A stretch of 64,000 bases of DNA from positions 186,001 through 250,000 of the forward strand of contig NZ_DS483475.1 of the NCBI RefSeq assembly GCF_000154285.1, given 5' to 3'. A program made the position numbers and the translations under genes. Shown in pieces: positions 9,360 to 18,301 of the stretch. The notes beneath the pieces were generated by a model. It saw nothing but the letters and a program-made list of their open reading frames with translations, ran no database searches and was not told where the DNA came from. Origin of the DNA: Amedibacillus dolichus DSM 3991 (GTDB lineage Bacteria > Bacillota_I > Bacilli_A > Erysipelotrichales > Erysipelotrichaceae). Numbering within the stretch: the first letter of the stretch is position 1; every line of letters starts with the position of its first letter.

Positions 9360-9718
9360 AAGCACACACCTCCATAAAGCAACCCTGTGTTATTCAAATA
9401 ACCAACAGCGATTAAGTATAGTTCTTTATTCATTTGCTCTATACTTTGCTTTTTTTCAAATGTAACAGAATGTCCATCAGTTGATTCACTAACAATTCCG
9501 GAAAAGTTTTCTTTGCTTTCTTCAAGGCTTATCTTTTCAGCCATATCACAGATACAATCACCTACTTCATCAGGCACGTTTTGCAAACAATCAATACGTC
9601 CAAAAGTAAAGCTCGACAACTTTCGCCGAGCTTTCTTTTCGTATCTTTTAAAATCTTCCTCATTAAGTATATTTCCGTAGTACTTTTCTTGGTAGTACTT
9701 ATAAGTTATTGCTTCCAT
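9335..9718 (-). CDS. Head-tail connector (gp6-like) protein
   Basis: 127 residues starting MEAITYKYYQEKYYGN at the ATG which overlaps the coat gene stop as TAATG. The family is small, helical and follows the coat gene; the YLNNTGLLYGGV C-terminal phrase is common in these proteins. It probably binds beneath the portal as an adaptor. Evidence is gene order and this short motif. Confidence 0.65.
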   Translation of the reverse strand: MEAITYKYYQEKYYGNILNEEDFKRYEKKARRKLSSFTFGRIDCLQNVPDEVGDCICDMAEKISLEESKENFSGIVSESTDGHSVTFEKKQSIEQMNKELYLIAVGYLNNTGLLYGGVCLCSTARNW

Positions 9719-10818
9719 TATCCAACTAGCTTGCAAGCAAGTTCCGGATAAAGCAACTTAATGCCATAAAGGATATCTAAAGAAATATAATCTTTCTTAG
9801 TCTTTTGATCATAATCATATACAACGCGAATACCTAAACCATTATGCTGAATAACGGCAGCGTTTTTATTTCCCATAGGCAACTCTAATGGACGAGTTAC
9901 TAAACAAATAGCATTTCGGTGGAACGCAAGAGAGTGATGCTTATTTACAATATAAGCTTTCATTGGACTATCCATTGTTAAATGCAATGGCATATCCAAT
10001 TTTACTTTTGCAATAGCACCAGAAGCCGCTGTAGCATCTTCCTCTATACGATACATACGCCCATCAATAATAAGTCCGTCTCCTTTTTTCAAAGTTGCGT
10101 TTTCTGCTTTAGCCCCACTTACCGCAACTTCTTTGGCGTTTACTTTCCCTGTTACGTTACATTCTGTCATAGTCCCCGGTTTATCAGAGTAGGAATATGG
10201 CGCATTTTGATCCATATATGTATCAAGTGAATAAATCTTTCCTAATTCAGCATTGCGTAACGTATCGCCCGTACCTGCATACGAAACTTTAGATAAATTA
10301 TCAGTAAGTGCATAACGATATTTATGCTCGGGGTTTAATACAAGACGTCGCATAGACATCGGAGCCTTATTAATATCCATGTGCTTTGCAATTTTTGCAA
10401 TATCCTCTAAATTGGTTGGCTTTGCTGTTGCAGAAACACTATTCGTTACTTCGGCAACTGTATTTAATAAATCTTCGTCCATTGTTTGTGCAATGGCCAT
10501 AAGTGCAGGCTGTAAAAACTGTTCGGAAAAATTTTTGATATCTAACGTCATTTCTTTGGAAGAAACCGTAAAAGATACATCGCGGAAATGATCCAGCTTT
10601 ACTGATGTTTTACCCTCAACCGCATCTTGCACATTGATTTCGCCGGTGAAATTATGTGCAACAAATTTAGCAGGTTTACGAATAGAAATCGTATCGCCTA
10701 CTCCTGCAACAAATTCATCATTATAATCACGATGAACCAAATTAGCCATTACTAAATTATTCTCTAGTACCATTAGCGCCTCTCGCGCAATAATTTGTGG
10801 TGTTAAAATTTCATTCAT
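9718..10818 (-). CDS. Major capsid protein, P22 coat-like
   Basis: 366 residues. The start (MNEILTPQIIAREALMVLEN) and the segment GDTISIRKPAKFVAHNF are characteristic of the P22 coat-protein family seen in many Bacillota siphoviruses. A central RMYRIEEDAT region corresponds to the inserted domain. It assembles the icosahedral shell with the scaffold encoded just before it (18-base gap). Confidence 0.88.
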   Translation of the reverse strand: MNEILTPQIIAREALMVLENNLVMANLVHRDYNDEFVAGVGDTISIRKPAKFVAHNFTGEINVQDAVEGKTSVKLDHFRDVSFTVSSKEMTLDIKNFSEQFLQPALMAIAQTMDEDLLNTVAEVTNSVSATAKPTNLEDIAKIAKHMDINKAPMSMRRLVLNPEHKYRYALTDNLSKVSYAGTGDTLRNAELGKIYSLDTYMDQNAPYSYSDKPGTMTECNVTGKVNAKEVAVSGAKAENATLKKGDGLIIDGRMYRIEEDATAASGAIAKVKLDMPLHLTMDSPMKAYIVNKHHSLAFHRNAICLVTRPLELPMGNKNAAVIQHNGLGIRVVYDYDQKTKKDYISLDILYGIKLLYPELACKLVG

Positions 10819-10835
10819 AATTTATATTCTCCTTC

Positions 10836-11402
10836 TTATTGTTTGCTGCGCCATGCTTTATATTCTTCCATAGACATTTTAGATGGATCTTTTTCTACAG
10901 GCGGTTTACCGTGTGGCATACCTCCATTTCCTCCATCATTTGTACTTTCAAACATATCTGCATAGCTCTCTGTTAATGTTTTACCGATTTCATCAATTCC
11001 TTTAACAGTATCATTTTCAATTTGTAACTTTGAATAATCAAACTGCGAGCGAATCAATGCTCTGTGTTTGGTCGGATGTGCATCAAGCCAAGCATCTATT
11101 GCATCACGCTTTTTCATATCTTCTTGTAATTTTGCAATATCAGCATCATACTTAGCTTTATTATCTGTAATTTGTGTTTTCAAATTTTCGATATCAGTTC
11201 CTTCGAATTTAGATGCAGCATCTTGAAGTGAGGTAATCGTATTGTTTGCTTTTACCAACTCAGCTTCTTTATCATCATATTTAGCTTTTGAAACATATTC
11301 TCCACTCGCTAAATTGGCCAATTTAACATCTTTGTTATCTTTTAGCTTCGCTTCAACTTGAGAATATAAGTCATCACCTAATAATTCTTTTAAAAATTCC
11401 AT
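10836..11402 (-). CDS. Phage scaffolding protein (GP20 family)
   Basis: 188 residues starting MEFLKELLGDDLYSQVEAKL, the signature of the GP20 scaffold family. Residues about 45-100 form a coiled-coil; HPTKHRALIRSQFDYSKL then follows, and the C-terminus is a GGNGGMP linker plus DPSKMSMEEYKAWR, the coat-binding helix. Strong AGGAGG upstream. It is expelled from the procapsid in related phages. Confidence 0.88.
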   Translation of the reverse strand: MEFLKELLGDDLYSQVEAKLKDNKDVKLANLASGEYVSKAKYDDKEAELVKANNTITSLQDAASKFEGTDIENLKTQITDNKAKYDADIAKLQEDMKKRDAIDAWLDAHPTKHRALIRSQFDYSKLQIENDTVKGIDEIGKTLTESYADMFESTNDGGNGGMPHGKPPVEKDPSKMSMEEYKAWRSKQ

Positions 11403-11504
11403 TTTTTCCTCCTGTGTTTTTTATATTCGGTTCTCTCCGCTAGGCAGCAATTTATATCCCGTGCAATTGGGTGCTTAAGTAGTTTATATGCCATTCCTTC
11501 AGGG

Positions 11505-11684
11505 CTACTTTAATCTTGTTCCAAAATACGGTAACTTTCTCCGTGGTGGATCGTTCATCCAAATCACCCTTTCTTTTAACTTTTTGCCACAAAAAATGCA
11601 GGTATCCGTTTCCTTACGAACCCTGCAATCAAGTTTTCGATCATAATAAATTCTTGCATTGGTTACATACGCATGATTACACAC
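11505..11684 (-). CDS. Small zinc-finger-like phage protein
   Basis: A 59-residue frame with a GTG start at 11684 and GGGGAG seven bases upstream ends with TAG at 11505. It has MCNH at the start, Cys20 and a CIFC knuckle at residues 29-32 followed by GKKLKERV, so one zinc site is plausible. The C-terminus is basic and Pro-rich. It lies between the toxin/immunity-like pair and the scaffold. Function is unknown. Confidence 0.6.
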   Translation of the reverse strand: MCNHAYVTNARIYYDRKLDCRVRKETDTCIFCGKKLKERVIWMNDPPRRKLPYFGTRLK

Positions 11685-11708
11685 CTCATCACTCCCCTAA
11701 AAATAAAA

Positions 11709-11727
11709 ACGCCCTTATTGAGCGTTA
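11709..11727 (-). terminator. Intrinsic terminator-like hairpin
   Basis: On the minus strand AACGCTC and GGGCGTT can form 7 base pairs (one G-U) around an AATAA loop, followed by TTTATTTTTA. It lies just downstream of the 66-residue gene. It could cap or attenuate the packaging operon before the coat genes. Confidence 0.6.
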
Positions 11728-11761
11728 AATAATTTTGAATTTAACAATGTTTTTCAAAACA

Positions 11762-11962
11762 CTATTCTTCATACACTATCCTGTCTATAATTCTTTCAGC
11801 GGTTCTCACTTTATCATTTACTATGTCTTGCATTAAATACTCTACTGTAAAATCGTGTAATGCTTCGATAAGTTCGTTAGGATCGTTTGAATTCAATAAA
11901 TTTTCTGCATCATTAATATATCCTTTTATAAATTCAATTTCTTCTTTCCTTAATTTTACCAT
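11762..11962 (-). CDS. Small acidic protein, candidate immunity protein
   Basis: 66 residues, starting MVKLRKEEIEFIKGYIND, rich in Asp/Glu and predicted helical. No family recognised. It begins 12 bases after the minor head protein whose C-terminus looks like a nuclease toxin, and it is followed by a terminator-like hairpin. Small acidic proteins directly after a toxin-tailed gene are commonly the cognate immunity proteins. That role is inferred from context only. Confidence 0.5.
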   Translation of the reverse strand: MVKLRKEEIEFIKGYINDAENLLNSNDPNELIEALHDFTVEYLMQDIVNDKVRTAERIIDRIVYEE

Positions 11963-11974
11963 ACTATCTGCCTC

Positions 11975-13543
11975 TTATTTTTTAGGAGTTGTCTGTATTA
12001 GATTTCCTGTATTAGGATTTACAGTGATGATACAACTATTCGAATGATAGTTTCTGCTTTTTCCGCTTGCCGTATTCTTTTCAGAAATCTTATCAGGATT
12101 CTTCAAAGTCGCCAAAACATCACCTACTGACACTCCCTTACGCTTTCCTTTTACGGGGTAATTGCTACTCTCATATTGCCCAATGATACGATCAACAAAA
12201 TGTGTTTTATACCCTGTTATCATTATACCATCTTTTGTAGTAACACCAACAAGTTCTTTTTCGATTTGTTTAGCAGTATCTTGATAAATTTCAAATGTTA
12301 TGAAAGATGATATATCTCCCTTATTTATTGCCTTTTTATATCCCTCGTAAAGTAGAATATTCTTTTCTAATTGCTTGTTGGATATAGAGTTTGATATTCT
12401 TCCTAACCCATCCATATAAATGCGTTCTTTCTGCTGTTTCAAACCCATTACTTTTGCAAATTTTACGTATTCGTCCATTGCAGTACGATACCTTGCTTGC
12501 GCATACATGATATCAAGCGGATCACCTTTGCCTTCTTTTAATAATGTAATCCTTTCTCTCATTGCTCGTATATTGGTTTCCATTCGTCTCATATGTTGTG
12601 TTGCTTCATATCCTGTATATGTTTTTCCCAAATACATTTTTACATCTTGAGAACGCCATTCTCTAAGTTGATGCTCGGTATAGGCCCTTTTAGATACCCC
12701 AGGTACAAACGGATAATATAGATGATAACAATTTGCTCCTTGAAGTCCTGTTACCGTGCCTAATCCACAAGTACTTTCTAATTCCGCAGACGTATAAATG
12801 CCTCCTTGCCAAATCGCATGAGTAGGTCGCGCATTAGGGTGGGCGGTTACCTCAAAAGTATCTATACCTAATTTAGCAGCAGTATCTCTGGCTGTCATAT
12901 TACAAATGTCTGAAATCGACGACATTACCGCTCTTCTGGCCGCGACAGTAATTCGATTGTGATATTTACTTTCATAATCTATCCACCGAACGCCTGAGTT
13001 TGTCATTTCTTGTACTGCTTTTCTTAACGTCGTATTATAATCAAAAGCACCTGTCTGTATGTCAACAACTATTCTATCTAAGACTTTTTTAAAATACTCT
13101 GTCAAACTAACTTCAACTAATCCGTTTTTTTCGTTTAATACAAATCCTAATGATTGTGTCAAATTTTGCATTTTTTCATGTGTTTTCTGTTTTGCTGCTT
13201 TTACAATCCCTTGCAAAAAAGTATTTTTCTCATAAGGAATAAAGTTACCGTTAATCTGTTTATACAATTCTTTATTCCCGATATAGTCCGTTTTAATTGC
13301 CATATCATATAAATAATCTACATATTCATCAGAATATTTAATTGTCTCTTTTAGCATTTTTTTAATATCTTCACTACTATATCCTATGTTATACAACTGA
13401 TTGATCTGGAAATCCGCTGAACGCGTTATAACACCTGCATTGTAAATACGTCTTACAATATCTAACATGATTCGTTGTTCTAATTTAATGAAAATTGCTT
13501 CTCCACCATATCCATAGGATTCCATTTGATTATGCGTAATCAT
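11975..13543 (-). CDS. Phage minor head protein with C-terminal toxin-like domain
   Basis: 522 residues. Residues about 1-390 are a Phage_min_cap2-type head protein: WIDYESKYHNRITVAARRAV, then HPNARPTHAIWQGGIYTSAE and NCYHLYYPFVPG. Residues about 435-522 are a separate module: THFVDRIIGQ (His448), GVSVGDVLATLKNPDKI and a beta-rich SCIITVNPNTGNLIQTTP ending. This module layout resembles the BECR-fold nucleases (PBECR type) attached to minor head proteins. The start overlaps the portal stop as ATGA. The toxin assignment is from pattern recognition, not a search. Confidence 0.82.
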   Translation of the reverse strand: MITHNQMESYGYGGEAIFIKLEQRIMLDIVRRIYNAGVITRSADFQINQLYNIGYSSEDIKKMLKETIKYSDEYVDYLYDMAIKTDYIGNKELYKQINGNFIPYEKNTFLQGIVKAAKQKTHEKMQNLTQSLGFVLNEKNGLVEVSLTEYFKKVLDRIVVDIQTGAFDYNTTLRKAVQEMTNSGVRWIDYESKYHNRITVAARRAVMSSISDICNMTARDTAAKLGIDTFEVTAHPNARPTHAIWQGGIYTSAELESTCGLGTVTGLQGANCYHLYYPFVPGVSKRAYTEHQLREWRSQDVKMYLGKTYTGYEATQHMRRMETNIRAMRERITLLKEGKGDPLDIMYAQARYRTAMDEYVKFAKVMGLKQQKERIYMDGLGRISNSISNKQLEKNILLYEGYKKAINKGDISSFITFEIYQDTAKQIEKELVGVTTKDGIMITGYKTHFVDRIIGQYESSNYPVKGKRKGVSVGDVLATLKNPDKISEKNTASGKSRNYHSNSCIITVNPNTGNLIQTTPKK

Positions 13544-14895
13544 TGCATCACATCTGCTTGCTGAGGGAGCATTGATTGAGCTGTATTTTTGTCTTCATTG
13601 TATACTTTCATACGATACTCTAAAAGACTCATAGCCCCTAAAGCGACATCTTCTTTATATTGTTTTCTTTCTGCTTCCTTATCTTCAATAATAGAATCGT
13701 CAAAGTCTATTGTGATAATTCCTGAATATACTTGTCCCACGGAAATATATAAAACTGCGCGCACAAGTTCTTCTAATGCTCTACGTAGAATAATTTCGTG
13801 TTTTTTTAAACGACGAAACATCTTAGAGTTGCTACTGATAATATCTGTTGTATTCGTATATATCTTTCCTTCCTTAAAAACGTAATAATTAGTACCGAAG
13901 CCCACCTTATCACTAAACAAATTCAAGGAATCTTGCAAACCTAAGCTATGTTGTTCAACACGCAAATCAAAATCCGTTTGTTCAATTTTCCTCTTATTAT
14001 CTTCACCAAGACCAGCTACACCATAAAATGCGATATCATCGGGATCAAATACCGGTTTTGTATTTTCATTATCGACTGTTGGTACAACATTGATTGATGA
14101 CGGATCAACAAATATCCTTTTTTTTCCTAATTGAAACTCATTAAAATAAGAGTCAAACTTCTCATCAACATCCATCATTTCATCTGTTGCATTGGCGAAT
14201 ACGGACAATCCCATAGGTTCATCCATATCAGAATTATTTGCTATGTTAGGTTTTATTATTTGAAATAATGGAACAGGACTATAATATACATTCTCTATGC
14301 CTTTCGGAAGTTCGCTTATTTGATACTTTCCATATCGTTTAGAGCTGATAATAATATTTTCAATGCGATATTTATCCCCTTTCTTTTCGTGTATATTGAC
14401 GTAATATTTTCCATTTGATATTTCACTAGCAAAAGCTACGTCTACAATTCTTCCGTTTGCTATGCGTAAAGGGAAAATCATATCAGCAGAAATATAATTG
14501 ATACAACAATTATTGTTTATATCTGATGATTTATACTCTACAAAAGCTCCCGTTCCAAGCGCAAATGTTTTTTCTAACAATACATTAGCTTGCTCACGAA
14601 AATCATTTTCTTTTAAAATGCCATCTAGATGCTCTTGCATAGAATCTATTGTTATTTTAACTTTCTCATTCAATAATAAATCTGCCCAATCCTCGCACGC
14701 TTTTTTTGCCATACCTAGTGATTTTTTTGTTTTCTTAACCTCTTTGACACCGTTATACACTTTATAATTATGAAAAGCATCTACCTTCCCTCGATACCAT
14801 TCACGCCATAGCTGCATATGTTCCCTATGTGTTATAGTCGTTTGCACTTGATATCCCATCTGCTCAAGAAAATCTCTCACTTCACTCACAACCAT
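13540..14895 (-). CDS. Phage portal protein (SPP1 gp6-like)
   Basis: 451 residues from ATG 14895, with AAGGAG 8 bases upstream; another ATG two codons earlier overlaps the terminase stop. The body shows the SPP1-type portal pattern: WREWYRGKVDAFHNYKVYNG near the N-terminus, then FATA-type dimer regions (DEPMGLSVFANATDEMMDVD) and VGFGTNYYVFKEGKIYTNTT. It forms the dodecameric DNA channel and follows terminase in the usual order. Confidence 0.85.
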   Translation of the reverse strand: MVVSEVRDFLEQMGYQVQTTITHREHMQLWREWYRGKVDAFHNYKVYNGVKEVKKTKKSLGMAKKACEDWADLLLNEKVKITIDSMQEHLDGILKENDFREQANVLLEKTFALGTGAFVEYKSSDINNNCCINYISADMIFPLRIANGRIVDVAFASEISNGKYYVNIHEKKGDKYRIENIIISSKRYGKYQISELPKGIENVYYSPVPLFQIIKPNIANNSDMDEPMGLSVFANATDEMMDVDEKFDSYFNEFQLGKKRIFVDPSSINVVPTVDNENTKPVFDPDDIAFYGVAGLGEDNKRKIEQTDFDLRVEQHSLGLQDSLNLFSDKVGFGTNYYVFKEGKIYTNTTDIISSNSKMFRRLKKHEIILRRALEELVRAVLYISVGQVYSGIITIDFDDSIIEDKEAERKQYKEDVALGAMSLLEYRMKVYNEDKNTAQSMLPQQADVMQ

Positions 14896-14900
14896 AAGCA

Positions 14901-16235
14901 TTACTCCTTTCGTAAAATTGGTAACATGTTTACAATGTATTTCCACAACCCCATAACAACATATCTCAACGCATCCATACAATGATCGTTTTCTTTTAAT
15001 GGTTTTTCTATTCCTCGTTCAATAGAATCAGGATCATAACCATAAATATATATTTCACTTTTCAATTCTTTTTGCTTGTTTGTGAATGATAATGCGTTAT
15101 ATATTAACAATTTTTGTACTCTGCTTATTCCTAGCTCTACTGAATTATCAACATCGGGAAATTGTATCTCCGGACATAGTCGTTTAATTTCTTCTTTCAA
15201 TCCTCTTGCTGAAGGATCAATAAAACAAAAAACAGGCTTATGCCCGTATTGCTCGTAAATACTATCTATCAAGTCTTTGAAGTCCTTCGCATACTCACTT
15301 GGACTTTTCTGCCTTCCGCTCGTTCTACCACAATGATAATACTCATCTAATCCTTGAATTCGTTTATTACTGAAGTCTAATCCAACGACTTGATATGTTG
15401 TAGGATTCATTTGTCCATAATCAACACCTACCCCATACAGTGTTATATTATCTTCACTATTGGTTTTACGTACATGGTGTTCTTCATCGAACATATAATA
15501 AATTAAATCATCAAGTCCAACCGCTTCTCCTAACCATATCCAACGATACATTTTAAAATCAGCCAATTTCATTGCTTCCGCTTCATCAATCAGCTTTCGC
15601 CCTAACCACTTCATCGGAACATCACGATAATCCGTATGAATATGAATGCAATCTGCACGCTGCTCCATCTTACGGCACCATTCATTGACAGGTGCTTTTG
15701 GATTTTTAGGCGGATTATACAGATACATCATTCTAAAATCTTCATCATTACCACGCACAAATGTTGCAACTATGTTAAGGATCTCATCCTCTCCCTCTCC
15801 TTTATCGAAAAATTCAGTAAGTTCATCTAGTACCACTAAACGTATATGATTTTTCTCATCTATCATACCTTTTGTATCATCGATGCTATCTGATCCGGTG
15901 AAATATATAGTGTTACCATTCTTTTTGTAAGTAATTTGCATCGGACTTCGAGTAATCGTGAAATGTTTTTTGGATAATCCCAAGCGCCCAATTGCACGTA
16001 CGCATTCTTGATATACTGTTTTTCGTAATTTATTATGATGCTTACGCATAATAACTGCAGCGGAGTCATCTTCTGATACAATAAGAAAATCTGCCATAAT
16101 CGCCATTGCCGAGGATTTTGTACCGGCACGACCCGATGTAAGTATTTGGTGCATGTGTTCTCGATCGTTTACCAATGGTTGAAATTTAGGAATAATAATA
16201 TCACTGAGTTTTACTGTTTTTTTATTTGATGTCAT
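14901..16235 (-). CDS. Terminase large subunit (PBSX type)
   Basis: 444 residues. The ATPase half has a Walker A variant GRAGTKSS (35-42) and Walker B LVVLDE (133-138). The nuclease half has GVDYG with Asp272, FIDPSARG with Asp340 and HCMDALRY with Asp421, the three acidic residues of the RNase H-like fold. It packages DNA through the portal. The start overlaps the small subunit by 14 bases. All key residues are present. Confidence 0.92.
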   Translation of the reverse strand: MTSNKKTVKLSDIIIPKFQPLVNDREHMHQILTSGRAGTKSSAMAIMADFLIVSEDDSAAVIMRKHHNKLRKTVYQECVRAIGRLGLSKKHFTITRSPMQITYKKNGNTIYFTGSDSIDDTKGMIDEKNHIRLVVLDELTEFFDKGEGEDEILNIVATFVRGNDEDFRMMYLYNPPKNPKAPVNEWCRKMEQRADCIHIHTDYRDVPMKWLGRKLIDEAEAMKLADFKMYRWIWLGEAVGLDDLIYYMFDEEHHVRKTNSEDNITLYGVGVDYGQMNPTTYQVVGLDFSNKRIQGLDEYYHCGRTSGRQKSPSEYAKDFKDLIDSIYEQYGHKPVFCFIDPSARGLKEEIKRLCPEIQFPDVDNSVELGISRVQKLLIYNALSFTNKQKELKSEIYIYGYDPDSIERGIEKPLKENDHCMDALRYVVMGLWKYIVNMLPILRKE

Positions 16236-17079
16236 TGATAATCACCACACCTTCATCATCCTCTTGCACACTTTCTACTTCCAACTTTTTCTTCTGTGCC
16301 TGCAACAATTCAACTTTTGCCTTTTGTTCGTCTGTAGCCCAACCGATATGATCAGCTAACCATTCAAGTGCTTTCATTCGATCTGCAAGTTTGATAGAAA
16401 CACCGTCTTTTCCTTTTTTGACTTCACTTAAGATTGTTCCGTCTACCTCATCAGACTCTTTAAATCGAACTGTATTGACCATCTTCGTTACCGGGTTACC
16501 ATCTTCCATTACAGGACCGAAAGCAGACATGACAATGGTTTCTTCTTGGCCAAATTCAATATAATCATTCAAATCCGCAAAAGCAATATCCATATACTTC
16601 TGAAAGATATCTTCCTTTGTAAGCAGATCCCTTTTACATCGCTCTTGCTTTAACTTCATGATTTCGGCTTTTATTCTATCTTTACCAAGCAGCCTAGGCC
16701 CACATGCCATTGCTACTTGATACGATACACCGTAAACCTTTTGATAAGATTTTGTAGCATTAAACGTCCTTGAATACAACAAACAAAAAAGACGCTGTTT
16801 TTCGTTTAATCCATCTGCTTCAAGCGTCTCTATATCTTCGGGGTTTAATTCATTTAAAGGCTGGATATTTATGCCTTTCTTTTGTTTGGTAACGTTACTT
16901 TTTGTTTTAGTAACATTACCTTTCAATTCTTCGTCCCATTTATCTTGTGATTTCCATTTTCTTATCTGTGTATCACTAATATTTAACTGCTCTGCTATAT
17001 CCTTCAATAAGAGCTTTCCTTTACCGGATATATAGAGTTCTTTTGCTTTATCTCTGTTTGGACTTCTTTGTCTAGGCAT
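16222..17079 (-). CDS. Terminase small subunit
   Basis: 285 residues. The first 60 residues are a helix-turn-helix (GKLLLKDIAEQLNISDTQIR, then KWKSQDKW). Residues about 90-165 form the Terminase_2 core (LNEKQRLFCLLYSRTFNATK). It recognises the packaging site. A NVTK motif is repeated at residues 55-66; its DNA contains GTAACGTTAC and GTAACATTAC sites 21 bases apart. SD AGGAGG lies upstream. Confidence 0.85.
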   Translation of the reverse strand: MPRQRSPNRDKAKELYISGKGKLLLKDIAEQLNISDTQIRKWKSQDKWDEELKGNVTKTKSNVTKQKKGINIQPLNELNPEDIETLEADGLNEKQRLFCLLYSRTFNATKSYQKVYGVSYQVAMACGPRLLGKDRIKAEIMKLKQERCKRDLLTKEDIFQKYMDIAFADLNDYIEFGQEETIVMSAFGPVMEDGNPVTKMVNTVRFKESDEVDGTILSEVKKGKDGVSIKLADRMKALEWLADHIGWATDEQKAKVELLQAQKKKLEVESVQEDDEGVVIINDIK

Positions 17080-17111
17080 TCATATCACCACCTCCTTTTT
17101 AGGTATAAGAA

Positions 17112-17131
17112 AAGCACCTCATTGGGTGCTT
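17112..17131 (-). terminator. Hairpin terminator after the accessory gene
   Basis: AAGCACC and GGTGCTT form a 7-base-pair stem on the minus strand, followed by TTCTTAT. It lies 44 bases after the 281-residue accessory gene and before the small terminase, so that gene can be an independent transcript. Confidence 0.6.
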
Positions 17132-17174
17132 CTATCAAATCATCAATATAATGGTTTTATTTAGTGAAAAATTT

Positions 17175-18020
17175 TTAATCGTTAATAATTTCATACACCT
17201 TAGCAATATTCTGGCTTATTATTTCAGATGATTTGTTATTTTGAAGATTTGCCTCTTTATATCTAACAATCATTTTTATTTTTAATTTTGTATTATGCGC
17301 AAAATGAATTTCATTGTTATGTACTTTATTTATGAAATCCTCATCGGAAATACTGCACCATATTTTACTTCCGTTTAGGGTTACTCCCCATTTTGATTTG
17401 CCACTTAAATCAGGTTTATTCACTTTTACTACTGTTATGATTTCGTTTTCCTCAATTTCTTTATTAAATTTTTCCACATCTTGTGGTGTCGACAAGTATG
17501 ATAAGCTTTCTCTATCTAAATTTATCGTTTCTTTGGATCCTTTACCATCATCAAATTCATAAGATAGATCAGTTCTATCATGGTCATTCAAAACTGCTTT
17601 AACCGCTTCAGCCATTCCTTTCTCGACGATATTATTATATATATTTACTGTCATCGTATCTGCATAATATACATTTCCTCTTTCATTTATTATTTTAACT
17701 TTATCATCCTGTTGCTCAAATCCTTTTGGTGGTAACCCCTTTAAAAAAGTTCTAATTTTTAATATGTCTTTAAAAGCTGTTATTACAGTCGGGACATAAG
17801 GAAAAATAGTTGGTGCTAATTGTATAATCTGTTCGATATCTATTACAAAACTTCCTTTTTCGATGTTTAATACTTTAAATTTGCAAAAATCATTCTCATT
17901 AATAAGATTATCTGCAAGATTCTTTAAAGTACAAACAGTAGCGCTAAGAGAAGCAGATAATGTTTCTAAATCAATATCATTTTCTCCTCCAAAACGTATT
18001 GTTAACTTCTCAGACATCAT
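17175..18020 (-). CDS. Accessory (moron) protein of unknown function
   Basis: 281 residues from the ATG at 18020, eight bases after AGAGGGG. Residues about 50-120 read FKVLNIEKGSFVIDIEQIIQ, then a hydrophobic segment, IRTFLKGLPPKGFEQQDDK and VKIINERGNVYYADTMTVNI. I have the impression that related proteins occur as scattered accessory genes in Bacillota, but I cannot name a family. It is enclosed by terminators on both sides within the late region, the layout of a phage moron. An effect on the host or on competing phages is possible but unproven. Confidence 0.65.
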   Translation of the reverse strand: MMSEKLTIRFGGENDIDLETLSASLSATVCTLKNLADNLINENDFCKFKVLNIEKGSFVIDIEQIIQLAPTIFPYVPTVITAFKDILKIRTFLKGLPPKGFEQQDDKVKIINERGNVYYADTMTVNIYNNIVEKGMAEAVKAVLNDHDRTDLSYEFDDGKGSKETINLDRESLSYLSTPQDVEKFNKEIEENEIITVVKVNKPDLSGKSKWGVTLNGSKIWCSISDEDFINKVHNNEIHFAHNTKLKIKMIVRYKEANLQNNKSSEIISQNIAKVYEIIND

Positions 18021-18095
18021 AATAAAATCCCCTCTAAATTTACTTTTCTTTAAGAACATTTTATCACACATCCTTTCACTTTTAAATATACAACA

Positions 18096-18121
18096 TAATG
18101 TTACGATATTACGTAACATTA
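18096..18121. promoter_or_regulatory. Perfect 10-bp inverted repeat upstream of accessory gene
   Basis: TAATGTTACG and CGTAACATTA flank a 6-base spacer. It lies between the leader terminator and the accessory gene, near a TTTAAA-N17-TAAAAT promoter-like sequence. It resembles a dimeric repressor operator. Confidence 0.5.
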
Positions 18122-18129
18122 CAAAATAA

Positions 18130-18295
18130 AAAAAGCATCCTTCGATGCTTTTTACCCTAAGTTACTAACAAACATACGCTCATAAGTAACTTAGGATAAT
18201 CGCCATTTTACGATTATCCATAAATGAATTGAGAAAGTTTGATTGCAACAGGAATGTAGCGAGTGAGGGGAGGCTCTATCTCGCCACCAATTCCT
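18130..18295 (-). ncRNA. Structured late leader RNA with internal terminator
   Basis: Transcription from the late promoter would give about 165 nt. In order: a hairpin with outer GGAAT/ATTCC and inner GCGAG/CTCGC arms (about 18,250-18,294); GGATAATCG/CGATTATCC (18,194-18,219); CCTAAGTTACT/AGTAACTTAGG (18,156-18,195), which shares two bases with the one before; and the terminator at 18,131-18,153. No frame is coding here. It may be an antitermination leader or a stable small RNA. Confidence 0.5.
18131..18153 (-). terminator. Strong terminator at end of late leader
   Basis: AAAAGCATC and GATGCTTTT make a 9-base-pair stem with a 4-base loop, with T-rich tracts on both strands. It would stop transcripts from the late promoter before the accessory and terminase genes unless read through. 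Confidence 0.8.
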
Positions 18296-18301
18296 AATAT
18301 C

